A DNA stretch of 64,000 bases, taken from assembly GCA_013396525.1 (NCBI GenBank), contig VWYX01000082.1:823573-887572 (forward strand), in the 5' to 3' direction. Below are positions 48,883 to 63,007 of the stretch, in pieces. The position numbers and the translations under genes are program-made. The stretch's first letter is position 1; every line of letters begins with the position of its first letter. The notes under the pieces were generated by a model. The model was not told the DNA's origin, made no database searches, and worked only from the letters and a program-made list of their open reading frames with translations. This DNA is from Chaetorhynchus papuensis (lineage: Eukaryota > Chordata > Aves > Passeriformes > Rhipiduridae).

Positions 48883-51800
48883 CTTGGAAAATAAATGAAA
48901 ACAGGCATGACTCAAACAATAAAAAGTTCTAAATAAGGAAAAAACAGATAGGCACTTTTGGAACTTTTAAATGAAAACCTGATACAGGAAGAAGAAATGA
49001 GTCTAACAAATAAACTTCCTATGCATTGAAAGATCAAATAGAATCAAAAGCTGAGCAGTTAATATAACGCATATCTACTGTCTATGCTGCAGAATAACAG
49101 CTCTCTCCTTGCAGGCAGAACAATCAGGAAGAGTCTGAAAAACTTATCACACAATGCTTTATGGTTTTTTCCTCCATTGTTCATATGTAGCCAAATCTTC
49201 AAGTCTTGACCTACATTATACTCACTCCCTGCCAAGATAAAATTGACAGTAGGCCTATATTGTCCTTAGTGCTAGAGCATACAAAATGTTAAGGCTGGTG
49301 TTCTCACAGCTACTGTTTCTCAATAGGGAATTTCATGGCCTTTTGAAGTAATTCAACATCTTGTTTACAGCGAAGTTTGAAAGACAGTCATGCATCTAAA
49401 TCACTTACACTAGTTTGAAAACACTGCTCTAGAAGAATTAAAGTGAAGTCACAGGAGCTTGGCCAGAGAGAAGCAGGGTTTCATATGGGAGAGCTGTAGA
49501 AAGTATTTAGTTTATGAGCTAAAGTGAGGTTCCTATGACTGCCAACCTGCCTCATGCCCTGGCTTGTGTCTGACAGCTGTGCAGCGCTCTGTCTCGTGTA
49601 TCATCGCCAGAGATCTTGGAGCAGGAGCTGTGCTGACAGTCCTGCCGGCAGTGCTCAGGGCTAGGTGCATGTCATTCCTCTCTCACAGCACAGTTGGCTG
49701 TACAGCATGGTCAGTCGTCGAAACTTGCTCCAGTCAGTAAACAGAGCAGGAGAGACTTGCAAGATTCACAGGGAGGTGTTTATCAATATTACTGCTCCCT
49801 TTTAATAAGCACACTCCAAACATGGCAGATGTTACTCCCACAGCTCCTGAGCTTCTTGCAACGCCACGCTAAGGGCCAGGCCTTACTGGAAGGAAATATG
49901 AATTCCCATGTCAGGCTTTTTGTTTCTGGAAGCCAAGTCAATGTAACAGTCACCCTTTTCATATCTGGAACTAAGTTAGCACAGCATTTTTACCGTTGGA
50001 ATTAACTGAGTACCTAATTACAGTGATAGAGAACTGTTCTTTCGTGGCTTAATTAGAATATTGAAATACTGTACTTACCCTCCACTAAGGCCCATGTATG
50101 TCTGTGTGAACATTCTTTCTTTAAAAAACAAAACCAAAGCACCAAAATCACACATGGGCTTATGTGTTGGTAAAAGACAGGAGCAAACTTGTGTATGTCC
50201 TACCAGGAAGGTATTTTCTGTGAATTGGGCCGTAAGATTGCAATTCTAAGCAGCCACACAATTAATTCTTCAGTTATGCAGTCCAATTAGGACAAATGCT
50301 TCCTTTCTAGTTTAATTAGAGATGGGTAAGCTCGTTTGAGCTTATTTGTATAAAATATGTGCTCATTAAACAAGGCCTGGATTTTGTTCAGCTTGTTAGA
50401 AATGTTGTAAAAAAAGAGCTTTCTCACACTGGCTCTAGCCTTTTTAACCCTTTAAAGACCACGAATCTGACAGTCTATCAGTCACCCTCAAAGCACAGTA
50501 CACTTGCTTCTTTCTCCCAGAAGAAGGACGATTGCACTACAGTTGGAATATTGGTAAACTCCAAGCTGCCATGCAGATAAACATCTGCCACCACCAGGTA
50601 TCACTTATTGTGACATCCCTTCCTGGCTCTTATGCAATTGATAAAGGGTTTATAGGGTTTGTGAATCTTTTTTCAGAGCTCCCTGGCAGCAGAATGAAGG
50701 AGAAACTTCATGAGTGACACATAACCTGTCTGCTGAGAGAAGAGCAGAGGACTTAGGAACCAGTATGTGGATACCTCTGTGGGGAATGAAGTAGAAAGAT
50801 TTACATGAAACCTATACAGTATGAAGCCACAAAGGGCATAAAGTCAGTTGAAATGTCCCAAGGAAAGGCAATGCCAATTATTTGAACATACTCTTTTCCC
50901 CTTTTCTCCTCTTATGTTAATTATTTCTTTTGTGAGCTCTGCTATTCAACAGAGAGTAGTTCATGGAAGTGAAAGCACATGTCTGAATCTCATGCTGAAA
51001 AGTGCCCCAAAGCAGGACATCATTTATTCAAACCATACCTTCAGAAAATCATCCTTGTGATCAGGGCAGATTTTCTCCTGACATGCTCCTTCAGCCTTGG
51101 GTCTTTGAAGCAGAAGGAAGGAAAGATTGAGCCCCCTCCCAGGCTACATGTGTGCACAGAGAAATGAAGTCTCCCCAGACACAGCTGAAAGCAACCAAAC
51201 CTTGGCAGAAACCATGGCACAGGGGCAACGCCAGAGTAGGAATCTCCCAGATGGTTAGAAAAGGCACAAGGGCAAGCTGTCAAAGATTAAAGTCTAATTT
51301 ATCCCTCTTGGAGCCACACATTCCCCAACACTGTCAGCAAAATGGACAAATGCAAACTACAGGCTCACACAAAGTGGTAGATGGCAGCCTTGGCCAAATG
51401 AGCTCTGGGGCATGACACAGCTATCTTACAAATGCAAATCCACCCCTTTTCTCCCGCACGTGAGGGGGATTAAGCATGCAACAAGTGTGCATTCAAATAT
51501 TGTGTGCACAAACAGAGCTCTTGCCCTTTGAAATCCTAGCCCTGAACACTTCTAGTTTCTGCTGTAATGCTTAGAGCCTTGGTTTGAGAGGCATGGAAGG
51601 AGGAGAAAGCTTAAGCGTGATTCCCAGGTGATTTCTACAGGGCAGAAAATAGCCCACAGATTAAACAAAGCTTGGATTTGGGGTTTGGAGCCCATGGTTC
51701 AAAGGCTGAAAGAAAATGGCATGGCTCTGGAGTCATGACTCTCTTGGCCCAAGAGCTGCCTGCAGCCATTTGCATGTTGATGAAACCTCTGAGTCAGAGG

Positions 51801-51995
51801 GAAAATGTAGCACATATACAAGATGAAGCTCTATGCCGTGCATTGGGGACCACATTAAAAGTCTACTGAACTTAATGGAAACCTGGGCTTCAGAGACCGT
51901 ACGATCTCATAGCAATGAGACACGACTCAGCCCTACAAGCTGGGGTTTTGGCTTTCTCCAGGGCTTGGTGCTGAGTTTACTGTCTCAACACTTAC

Positions 51996-52223
51996 ACTCT
52001 CAGGATTGCCTTGTGGGTGATACATGGTGTGAAATAAAGACACTGCAATTTTCATAATTTTATTTAATTCCTGCAGATTTACAATGACATCATGGTATTT
52101 TTGATCTTGTATTTTCACAGGTGTTATGTCGTCATCTCTTAGTCTGACCAGTTGCTTCGTTTCAGTTAAACGGGATGGGGTGGAGGGGAAATGTTGATTT
52201 TGAGCTGGGACCGACTGGGACCT
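51996..52223 (-). other. Possible internal exon, unknown gene
   Basis: A minus-strand frame is open from 52223 to a stop at 51933 (96 codons). Within it a GTAAGT donor (plus strand 51995-51990) follows an AGT codon at a codon boundary. Upstream of the donor the residues are hydrophilic and helix-like (for example KIQDQKYHDVIVNLQELNKI). Acceptor candidates end at 52205 and 52155; neither is outstanding, so the true start is unknown. Its phase-0 donor does not join the phase-1 start of the candidate at 48.7 kb without another exon between. Confidence 0.2.
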
Positions 52224-52452
52224 GTCATGTATTAGAAAAACAACCGAATGCAGACCTTTTTTCAGCCATGTGTCAGAGGAAAATAACAGAAGAATTTCTC
52301 TTTAAGGGTATTTGCTGGTCCCAAGATACTTTTTAATTTCAGAGGGAGATTTCCTAAATAATCAAGCAAAATGCAAAGGGGAGACCTTCATAATTGTTAA
52401 CCTGAAGAGCTAGTGCAGAGCTATTTCCTCTTCTCTCTCTCTCACTCTCTTT

Positions 52453-52500
52453 ACAGACAACTTGTAGCAAAAACTCTATGGACAGACAACCTGTAGCAAA
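52453..52500. repeat. 29-bp imperfect tandem repeat
   Basis: ACAGACAACTTGTAGCAAA at 52453 recurs as ACAGACAACCTGTAGCAAA at 52482. Confidence 0.7.
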
Positions 52501-53929
52501 TAGAAACACTAAAAGAGATGACCATGACCTAAGGACTGGAGGGTTTCCCAATCAGTTACAGAAGGGGAAGCTCTTCTGGAAGAAAGCAACATGAAATTTT
52601 CTCTTACTACTGCAAATGAATGATACTTTCCCACAAAGGAAATATTTTTTCTACTCTAATTTTCTGCTGTGGGAACAAATTCAATCGTAGGGGTCATTTT
52701 ACTGGCACTGTGCTTGTCCTTCAAAACTGGACTTCAAATACTTTGGAACAGATTAATAAAATACATAGGCCAAAAAAAGGAGAGGAAATATAACAATAGA
52801 GACATGTCTACTGTTATCTAGGAGACTTTTAGTTTTTAGTTTTTGGTTAGGTACTATATAGGGATACATATTGTGTTAGTATGACCATGATTGCTAAACA
52901 TAAGTCTAAATAATTTCAGCTGGGGCTCCCCTGACTTCCCTTTCTGAACATTGGCAAGTCATTGTGATTTTATTTCAGACCAAACCTTGGTGTCAGAGAA
53001 GGGACTGGCCTAACTCCCAGCTCCCATGTGACTTTGCCCTCATTTTGTCTCAAACTTCAGTGTAACTGTCAATATCCTCAGAAAAGCTAGGATAAAAATG
53101 TGTAAAATTATTGCTTCTGGTTTTAAGATGCTATATATACTATTAGATACAATGAAGTGTGCTCATACTTTTTCTTCCCTAACCACAATCCCGTGAACTG
53201 AGAGAGGGAGGACACAGTTATTCAAGTTGATGCTTGCCCAAATATGCTAAATCTGCCTCAAGCAATTGCCTTCTGGGTAAAAAATTCTTTGAGCACTCAC
53301 ACAGCCCAGAGAGAGCAGGAACAACTGTCCTGTCATTATGCCAAGCACTTGGAACAGGAGCTACGCTGTGTGTCACATTAATGAACATTTACAATTGCAA
53401 GAGGTTAAAGGTGGAAAGGGAGTGTGGATGATAGAGATACCTCTGGAATTTGGCTGACAGATCACAGGGAAGGCTGAGAGGCCTGTAAAAAGCTAAGAAA
53501 AGCTCCCAAAGTGAGAATTCTTGCAGGATGAAGAATGCTTGCCTACACCTGCTGGATTTGCTGTGTGTTCTAATATATCTGAGATTGAAGGGAGTATTTT
53601 TCATTAGGGACAGAGAGCACAGGCATCTCCCCACCATTGCGCTGAACAAAGAAGTACAAAACTGCTATGTCCGTGAAGCTGTTAATGAGGTCCTGATAAC
53701 TGGGGCCAAACCTGAGTTACTGACAAGGGGATTTTCAGGTACCGCTGTTTCTTTTGGGCAGTGTGCCAAGGAGGATGCACAGCTCTTGTCTTGGCATCAG
53801 ACAGCAGCGCCATCCCTTAGCAGAGATTCTTCATGAAACTAATCAGCCTTCGGATATGGTGGGTAAACTTTGCATAGACTAAAAGAAGAGATAAAATTAG
53901 ATGGCAGGAACTAATAATAACTTTTTACA

Positions 53930-54860
53930 GTGGAAGCTGGTCATCAGTGGAGCTCACAAGGGTTTCAGATATGGAAAAGGAAGATATATCAGAATCTGCT
54001 GATTATATCTGTTATTTAGGAGGTAGAGATAAAGCCTGATGAAAAAGAACTACAGAAAGGCCTCATAGAACTAAAACATAAAGTAAGAAAATGGCAGATG
54101 AAATTCAGTGTAGATAACTGTAAACTGCACGTCAGTGAAAAAAGTTCCAGCTTAACTTATACTTTGAGCAGCTCTGGTGGGACAGTTTCTCAATGGAAAT
54201 AGGATATTGGTTTTCACACAAAAAACCATCCACCACTGTTCTATATGAGTTAAAATGATAATTTGTGTGCTTGGAATTTTTTGAGAGAAAAAAGAAAAAT
54301 AGTGCAGTAGAAAATGCCACAACCTTTATTCTCCCACACCTTAAGTACAGTGTAGTCCCTTAAGGACACAGAAGAAATGGAAAAGGCAAAGAGAAAAACA
54401 AGAAGAGTGTTTGAATGTTTTTGTTGAAGGAAGAATTAAACTAGAGCTCTATGGGAAAGACTATTGAGGTTGTCGTTGTTAGTAATTCCTAGGAAGGCAA
54501 TCAGTGCAATGGGAAATAAATAACAGGGAAAAAGCATTCATCATTTCCTCTGCAGCAGGAACCAGGGGACATCAAATGAGATGAGTACAGAAAACAAAAC
54601 ACAAAATACCTCTGCAGGGTGCTCCACAGAGAGGGCATCAGGGCAGTGGGCATATTAAGTATGCAATGTTTCAAGGAAGAATTGCACAAATTGAGAGAAG
54701 AAAAACCAGATGGGAGGCTACTGCTTACGTAGGCCCAGGAATTATTGAACTGCTTGTCATTGGATATTAGGAAAGTGTTCAAGAGAAATATGCCTCTTTC
54801 CTTGACATCTGGCATCGGACACTGCTGGAGACAGGATGTTAGACAAGGTCAGCCTTTAGT
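53930..54860 (+). mobile_element. Ancient CR1-type LINE remnant, plus strand
   Basis: Heavily decayed but collinear with an old sauropsid CR1. In order: a 'ggtcatcagtggagctcac' segment (reverse transcriptase VTSGVPQG region), 'tggcagatgaaattcagtg' at about 54092, 'ggaaccaggggacatcaaat' at about 54560, and 'catctggcatcggacactg' with 'ggagacaggatgttagac' at 54807-54846. That last pair is the 3' untranslated part I know from turtle and crocodile CR1 copies. Spacing fits roughly 900 bp with indels. It is much older than the three avian CR1s here. Confidence 0.7.
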
Positions 54861-57800
54861 TCTGATTTTTTTTCCAAGTTTTAGTCACCTTTCTGTTTGC
54901 AACATACCACAAACTATCCCTCTGGCACTGCTATGACACAGCTGCAAATGTTTTTGTACTCTCCCCACCACAACCATGGTGATTCAGATAGCTGCTAGCG
55001 TATGAAATTTGCTCTTATCCTTGAGCTTTGGTACAGCCATTCCTCAAACCAAGCTGGTGTGTGATTAAGTTTGGGTATAGCAGTCATTGACTTCTGTAGG
55101 ACTTGGTTTAGAACTATATATCTGCTTAAGAATTTTTCTGAAAAAGAAAAAAAAGAATTATTACTTTGCTGAATGCAGAATATCACATTTATGTCTTTTA
55201 ACTGCAAGAAATCATACCACTCAGCAATCAGAAATATGTATGGAAGCTAATAACTCCAAAAATTTTAACAAATACACTCTTTTTCTGTGTTTCAGACTGA
55301 GGTTTTTGTTTCTAATTAGCAAATGCTGGCAGACTCTTTATAAACAACATCATTTATTTTTTAGATTTTTATTTATTGTAGACAGACAGGTGCAGGCCAA
55401 GCATATGTCTCACTTTATGTAGCTGGATAGTTCTTATCTAGCAAGATATTGGTTGCTGAATTAGAGGAAATATTTCATCACAGGAAAAATCTTTATCCAG
55501 AGTAAAACTTGGGAAAAGATAATGACAAATCTGGATATTAGTAGTCTGGATGAATGAAATGACCCAGTCTTGCAAACAGACATGATCACGTTTCTAGACT
55601 GTTCTATTAGTTATTTTCATCAGGATGTATTGAATTACCTCCTTTTCAGTACCAGTATTAAGCCTTTGAAGAGATGATTGCTTTATGCAAAGGATCCAAA
55701 TTATGAAAAATAACTGTGAAGCAGGGAAAAGTACTGATGATAGATTCTGCAATTTCGAAAGCACAGTTGCTACTCTCCAGAAACTGGACTGCTTTGAGGA
55801 GTTAAAACAGAAAAGTCAAGACTTACAGGCAGTTTGTCCAAGGAAGATATGAGATCCTCCTCTGTGTAGGTGACAAACACTTCATGGAAAGACAAACCTT
55901 CAAATTTGCCTCCACTGTTTCACGGGATAAGATGGCTGTACAAGTCTTCTCCTCAGCCTGTCTGGACAGGACAAATAAGCCAGCCCCAGAAAAGTTTTCA
56001 TCCCAGAATAAAGGAAGTGTTGATCCAGAGGACACGGTTTAGCCTGTGACCTGTTTATTGCTTCATCCTTACATGATACTACAAAAAAGTAGGCCTGTCT
56101 TTGGGTTTGTCACAGTGAAGCAGAAGAGGCTGCGTGTTCTTTCAGCCTCTTTTGCATCTCTGCAATCCAATTTCCCATCATGCTCTTCTAAGAGACAGGC
56201 GAGTGAAGTTATTCCAGTTTTGAAACATTTATTTGAAATTTTAAGCAGACTGCTAAGCTCACAGGCTAGCATGCTGCTGGCAGCATGGGGTCTCTTCATT
56301 TCCAGTTCTGAGTTTTCATCACAACATCTTCTGCCAGGAGCAGAGTTCAGACAGCCTCTAGGCACTTCTCTGGAGACCCAGTCAAACCTTCCCATGAATG
56401 CAAACTGGCTGCAGGCAGCCCACATATGTGTGAGCCAGAGGAAGAAAGCAGGGATCAGAAATTTAATATCTCATTGTAAAAAGCGAATGCCTGGAACTTC
56501 AAATATACTTCCATTCTGAGGACTACATTACAATAGAGTTGTCTGTGTCTCTATATAACCATGGGATTAAAGACGTTTTCCCAGTTTAATCAGGGTATAG
56601 CCATGTCCCCTGCAATCTTTTGAGAAACATCCTTTGTTCTTTTGGTTGGCAGATCACAGCATTGTACAAGAACTCATTGAGGTTTTCTGTTCTCCAAATA
56701 CATGCCTCAGGCAGACCTTCTAAACTTTTCACTCTCATGGGAGGACTTACCATTTCTCAACTGTGAAGATGTCTGCCTTGTCCCTGCATGTCCTGGCCAC
56801 TCATCATTGCATTGTTCAAGCTGTGCTACAGAGACCTGTATTCTGCTTCTGGGAATGTGTCATGAATTCCAGCAGGCAGGTCAGTACCTTCTAAGACTCT
56901 CCTGGCTTTGCAGTTATTGTGGGACAGCAGAGAACAAAGGGTCCTGACACAACACGCACATTGTCTTCTCATCTACTCTTATGCTTCATTACATGTTACA
57001 TTAGACAAACTAGATCAACAAAAATAGATCAACATCTACTCATATTCATTGGGAGCCCTGGGACACAGTCCATTTTCAGTTTAACTCCTGAAGCGTGTCT
57101 ATCTCCTGGCTCTCTCAGGGAGATGAGTTTGTATTTTTATTTCCAGAACACCTACCCACCTTGCATGAGCCTGGACCTGATTATGTGATTACAGAAAAAC
57201 AGGGTACTTATGATGAGGCCATGCAGTTCCCCCATCAGAAAGCCAGGTTGTCTAGGAAACTTCTCAACAGGGGTTCTCAAAGGCCATTGCTGGAGTGAGT
57301 AGATCTGCTGAGACTTATAAGCTTTGAGTGCCCTGCCTTGTGACCCTGTCCACCTGTGGCAGGGGTATCCAGGCTTTCTGGTCTACCCTTGCTGGCACAG
57401 CACGTGATCAACACCCTTGTCACACTCGGGGCTATGGATCTGAAATGATGCTAGAGGTGCCCATAGCGACTGTGGTTTGGTCACAAGGATGAGCTCTCGA
57501 GTGGCTCTCCTGTGTGTGTGGTCTGCAGAGCCACACGTCTCCCATCTCCTGTACTGGCCTTGCTAAACCAGTCATCACGTAGCTGTCATGCTTATACTCA
57601 CTTGCATACCCATACAACACAGCACCATCCCACGTGATGAGTCCTGCCCCTTCTTCTTGCTCTTCAACTTTCTCTTTCACTCTGTCTCTTCCACTATTTA
57701 AGATCTGAGTCTTTCAGATCTGAGCCCTGTCTTTGTCTTCTTGTCCAACCTCCCTTCTTTGCCGCTTAAAACCTGTGGCACGGTGTTTTTCAGTTGGAGA

Positions 57801-59880
57801 GGAGTTTACGGCCTTGGGTATACAACAAGGCTGTGCAAAATAATTGCAGCCTCCTCAATCAATTTCGAACATGTCACGACTGGGTCTTTTCATCTGATTG
57901 TTTCTGCAGCTTTGGAAAAGCCAAAGATATGAGCTCAACATCTGCTGCTCTTTGCTATTCTTTTTTTAAACTATTATTATTTTATTGGCTAGTGTAGTGG
58001 GAGACTGAGGAAGTGCCTGTTTGGTTTGACCAAACTTCTCAAACAGATGTTTTCCAATTGAGAGAGGATATGACCTTTATATAAATCAAGACCTTTTTTA
58101 TGTTGTGCCCAAACACTGGAAATAACAGCATAGTTTAGTGGTGGTTTTCATAACTTAAAAGGTAAATTTCTAGCTGGGATGAAGAGTAGTTGTATTTGTA
58201 CTTGTATTGTTTAAAATAAAATCCAGGTCTATTGACTGTTCTTAGTCCATTTGCCTTCTAGCATTGTTCTGAGCATCTCTGAATTCATAAAATGAGACAT
58301 CTCAATTGATGGGAGAAAAGTGGTTAGTAGAAACAGAATACCAGAAACCCACTAACTCACTAATCAGTTATTATAGTGACTTTGTCAGACCATAAATTGC
58401 AGCTATTGCATTTCCCTATAAACAGACTTCCCCACTCTGATACTGAGGGCTGACATCTGGGACATGTTTGAAATATCACAAAATGGGTTACACATACAGT
58501 TTCTTCCAGTTGATTCAGAGAGATAAACCAGAGTAGATGAGGTAAAGCATGAAACCAAGGGCGGCTTTGGTCCTGTGTTTCCCGTACTTCCTATAGCTTT
58601 TTGTCTCTTTTGGGAGACTCTGTATGACAGCATGTTCCTCTGGTTATTTATTTCCATTGCACTCAAGTGCACAATTCATTATGGACAAATTTCCTTCTCT
58701 TTCTTCTAGCAAAAGAAAAGTCATGTTGAAGTTCTGGCTCTGATGATATTTACTGTGTTTAGTGAGCATCCGGAACAGGATGATTGGATATTCACTTTCT
58801 GACAGCAAGACCTACTTCCAAGCATCTTCCTCTTCTTGCTTTCTCTTTTCTCAAGGCTGCCCTCTGGCCACACAATATTTTCTACCCCTCTCTACTGAGA
58901 TCGCCTCTTTACTTCCAGATATGAACCAAAATCTCTTCTGACAGTCTTGGAGCAATTGCAAAATACTGGATTGAGATTGTTTCCTTATGACAATGAAATG
59001 AAAATGCTACTTATGGTGATACAGATCTGAGCAGCTTTTGAATGAATGACATGATTTTTAAAACCTCATGTTTTAAATCCTGATTCCAGTGCTTGGGCTT
59101 AACTTTCAAAATACAAATTGCTCATTTATTAAAGGGCAAATATAAACAAAAGAGTAGTCCTATGTAAATTTGGCTCTGGAGCCGCTATTTGTTTACACAG
59201 TCATTTTCTCTTACGTCTACCTATACAGAACCTTTAGCTTTAAATTTTGCTTTGTGCTTTATGTTGAGCAAGCCAAAAATCAAAGTGCAGTTTGGATACA
59301 ACCTCAAAAAAAAAGTTCACAAAGCTGGTGAAATACAAATTTTGTAAGGTCTCCAGCCAAATACCATAAGTAGCTTTCCACATACAGAGACACTGGTCAC
59401 GACTTTGCTTTGTAGATTTGCAAACCTGTGGCTAATCAAAATTCATTTATGGAGTGCATTGCAAAACCTGAAGCCAGATGTGTTTTGCGTCATCTAGAGT
59501 TTATTGGGTACATTTAGTTGGAAAGCACACTTCTTTTTTACTGTCTTCATTGGGCAATGCTTGCTCACAAAAATTCCTTAAGCAACCCGCAGACTGTCTT
59601 TAAAATATTAATTTGCTTTGTACCTGAACACTTGAAAGTTATATCTCTGAGCTTATCAAGCTGCATGACACTGCTCTTCCATACATACATGTAGGCATCT
59701 ACACTTGGGGTACTCCATGTCTCACATAAGAAATCTGGTAATAACTAGATGTTCAAAACAGGTAAAGTAATGAGAGAATTCACTAATATGTTGTTTTCTT
59801 GTACTTATTTGTCATGAAGATATTCATCTGAAAAAAAAATAGTAAAAAATTGATTTTTGTAATTTGGTAGCCTAAATTAT

Positions 59881-59923
59881 ATAGCTGATTATAGCTGATT
59901 ATATTTATAATCTATAGCTGATT
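59881..59923. repeat. ATAGCTGATT decamer repeat
   Basis: Two tandem copies (59881-59900), then a third at 59914-59923 after a 13-base A/T-rich spacer. Confidence 0.85.
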
Positions 59924-62900
59924 ATAAATATCAGGTAAAGAACAGCAATGTATTCTGAAGCTCAATTAGAACTGTGCACATATATTTTTAAATGCGTAAT
60001 CCCAGGCATACAGAAGATAATGCATTTTGCATCATCCTGAATGAATTTTAAATTGACTGATTTTTAGAAAAATACATGGGAACAGAAACTGAAGTGACAA
60101 ACAAGTATTTTACACATTTGAAAATCCACAGAGCAGTTCTTTTTGGGCTTTTCCATACAGTAGGTAAATCTATCATTTTTCAAAATGCATCTCACACCAC
60201 AAGTGACTTCACTGCAAAACTATGGTTTTATTATATTTCTGAAATTCTTGTAGCCAGGATTAACCCGAGAAAGTTTAATATCATACCTGACAGATACAGG
60301 ATCAGAAAAAGCATTTATCAGTTATGTTAGAAGCCATTGAATGGCATTTGCACTTCATTCTTTTGTTCTCCAGTGTTTTGTCTGAAGAACTGCTCTTCCC
60401 AGTATAGAGACAGCCCACAAAATACAGTAAGAAACAGACCTTGAATTACTTATATTATTTAAAACATTGCAGCCTGTTGTCCCTAGAGAGCAGAGCTGCA
60501 CACTTATATGCTGTTTCCTAGGTTTCATATGCCAATAAAACCTAGGGTTTTTTTCCAAGCTCGTGATAAGCTCAGCTGCTGCATAACTCTTTGAAGAAAT
60601 AAAGGGATCATAACTGAAGCATGGTATGAGTCTGTTTCATCCAGCACAACCCAAGCAAGAGCTCACGTTCAGTCTTACCCTCGCACATTGATCAATACCT
60701 TATGCCAGCATATTAACCCCTTAACCATCACAGAAGGAGGAAATATTATAGCAAAAAAAATCTCCAGCAAGACCCCTAATTTCACAAAACAAACAAATGA
60801 ACCCCAAAACAAAAGAAAATGCTTAATTCTCACATCCTCTCATTTCAGAAAGGAAACATTTTATGCAGCCACTACAATATATGAAGCAAGCACTACAAGA
60901 AGAGCAAATCTCTGTGCAGCACCTCTGTCCATTTTATAAAGAACCTTGTTGAGCCCAAATGGGGTGGAGTAAATGGATAAATTAAAAATCTGTTTCACCT
61001 GTGGAATCTACTTATAATTATGAAAGTATTAAATTAAATGTTAGAACTGTGTCATAGGAGTTTTTAGGGAATATATGCTTTGAGAAGTCTGTGCTTAATT
61101 AAGGTTTTATTAAGAAAATATTTGTTAATGGCATTATTCTTCGTACGCCAGCTGGTTTAAAAAGCTCTTCTCTCTCTGATGGGGCTAGTAGGGGCTAGCA
61201 ATACCTTTTCAAAAGTTCAGTTTATTTGTGGGATATTATATATGTGAGGGAAGTCTTCTCCTACAGAGTTTTTTTTTATGATTTATATCAGTCTCTTTTC
61301 CAGTATACTCTGTCTCTTGCTGATAAATTTACTTGCATACACAAAGTAAATATAATTTCAGAGCCAAAAAGTGATTTCTGCTATTTTATATCGGATGGTA
61401 TGTCTCTAAAGCGTTGGTTGTTCTGTTTCTGTCTATACAAAGTATACTTATATAGTTGAATTTTCTCCTGTTCATTCATGTAGAATGCAATGCTACAGCT
61501 AAAATGGCACTAATTTTTACTTTTTCCACTATATTGTAATTTTCAGAAGAGTATAAAGACAATCATAAATAATATATCTTGAAAACATTAATGCACACAG
61601 TTCTTCTAATTAAAAAAATATACATCTTAGAAATATTCTTCGTGCTATGCAATTCCTGTACAGGTCTATATAATTCTCACATTTTGGTCATCAGAAGGCA
61701 CCTGATACTGCACTTAGGCACCAAGTCCACTCTGGGGATCCTGCAACATCTTCATGAACTTCTGGGGACAAAAGTGAGCATTCTTAACCAGATATGAAGA
61801 AAGACAAGTATATGTGTTTACTGATCCTTTTTAGGCTGGAGTCTGGGCTTCACTCTTCCCTGTATCACTTATAAAGCTAGGTAATAACCTCAAAACAAAA
61901 AATAGTTAGTAAGATTTCTGCCAAATAATTTTTGGACTAGAAGGCAGCACAGTGGAAATGTGCTCCTGAGAGAGTGCAGGTGTGTTATTTTCAGCTGAAC
62001 ACATAACTTTCCCTGTATATTTCTCTTTGTCTGTAGCCAAGCTGGGGATCCCTGAGGAAAGAAGTAAGGAATGCTCATCAGGGACTTAGTGTGGGTTATC
62101 TGGAAGAAGTACTTCTTTTTTTTTTCCCTCTTACATTGTAGTGACTTTCTCTGTCTATGAAGAAAACCCGTCATAGGTGTCTTACTGGCTGGGTTTTTTT
62201 GAAAAGAGCAGCATACTGCTTCGCTTAATATGCCTCAATGTCACATACTGACTGTGCTGCAGGAGAGCCTCCTGGAAATCAGAAACAATCAGAAAGCAAA
62301 ACTTGCCACTGCTTTACTCAAGACAGAAAGAAGCAAGTTTCTAGAGAACATGCAGGTTTATATCTGACAATCAGATTTTTATTCTTTTTTTACATAAACC
62401 TACCCATATACAGATAGAATCTGAGTTTTGTTGTGTACAGATGAGCTTCCTATTGATTTGCAAATTTTTTCTAGTTTATCCAACAAACTACAAAAGAAAA
62501 CACTGTGGAGAAAGGGTAGACCCCAGAAAACCTTGTGAGAGTTTAATTGTTCTATACTTTTTCTTCCTTTCTGGACCCTTATCCTCCTGTGTGAATGCAG
62601 GCACAAGGGGAAACTGCATGGCTCTTGCTTGGATGGGGGAGTGGAGAAGCACGTGGGGGTCGGTCATTGCAAGGCTACCAGGAGACCATGTTAAATGCAC
62701 TGGGACCTTCCTCTAAACCTATCAAAGGAGACAAGAAATGGACTGCAGACACAAAAATATAATATCCCTTCAATGACGTTATGATTTTCTTTTTAAAAAT
62801 GTTTGCTGCGGAGTGCAGCTTTACAGAGCGGGTACCTGCTTGACAATGTCTCCCTGCTCCTGCTCTATATGCTTCATTGCTTCATTTATGAAAAACTGAC

Positions 62901-63002
62901 ATTTACCATGTAATTATTTGAAATTATTTGGGTTCTTTTATGTCTAAATGTGCATATTTTCAAAAGAACTTTTTTCATTAAAATATATAAAGCAAATAAA
63001 TG

Positions 63003-63007
63003 NNNNN
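63003..63007. other. Assembly gap (5 N)
   Basis: Five undetermined bases inside A/T-rich sequence. Confidence 0.99.

Larger units (their letters stand above)
37377..53929. other. About 16.5 kb of mostly unassigned sequence
   Basis: No recognised host gene. It holds three low-confidence candidate exons on the minus strand, an assembly gap, homopolymers and one doubtful CR1 trace, all listed separately. Homeobox-type and octamer motifs occur at 50.0-51.8 kb, including ATGCAAAT at 51432-51439, CACGTG at 51457-51462 and ATTTGCAT at 51768-51775. Confidence 0.45.

Noticed and set aside
56046..56519. 157-codon plus-strand open frame with an equally open frame on the other strand
   Set aside because: No recognisable domain or splice pair, and both strands open is typical of a local composition effect.
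59881..59923. Decamer repeat as a regulatory array
   Set aside because: Only three A/T-rich copies in simple sequence. Slippage explains it.
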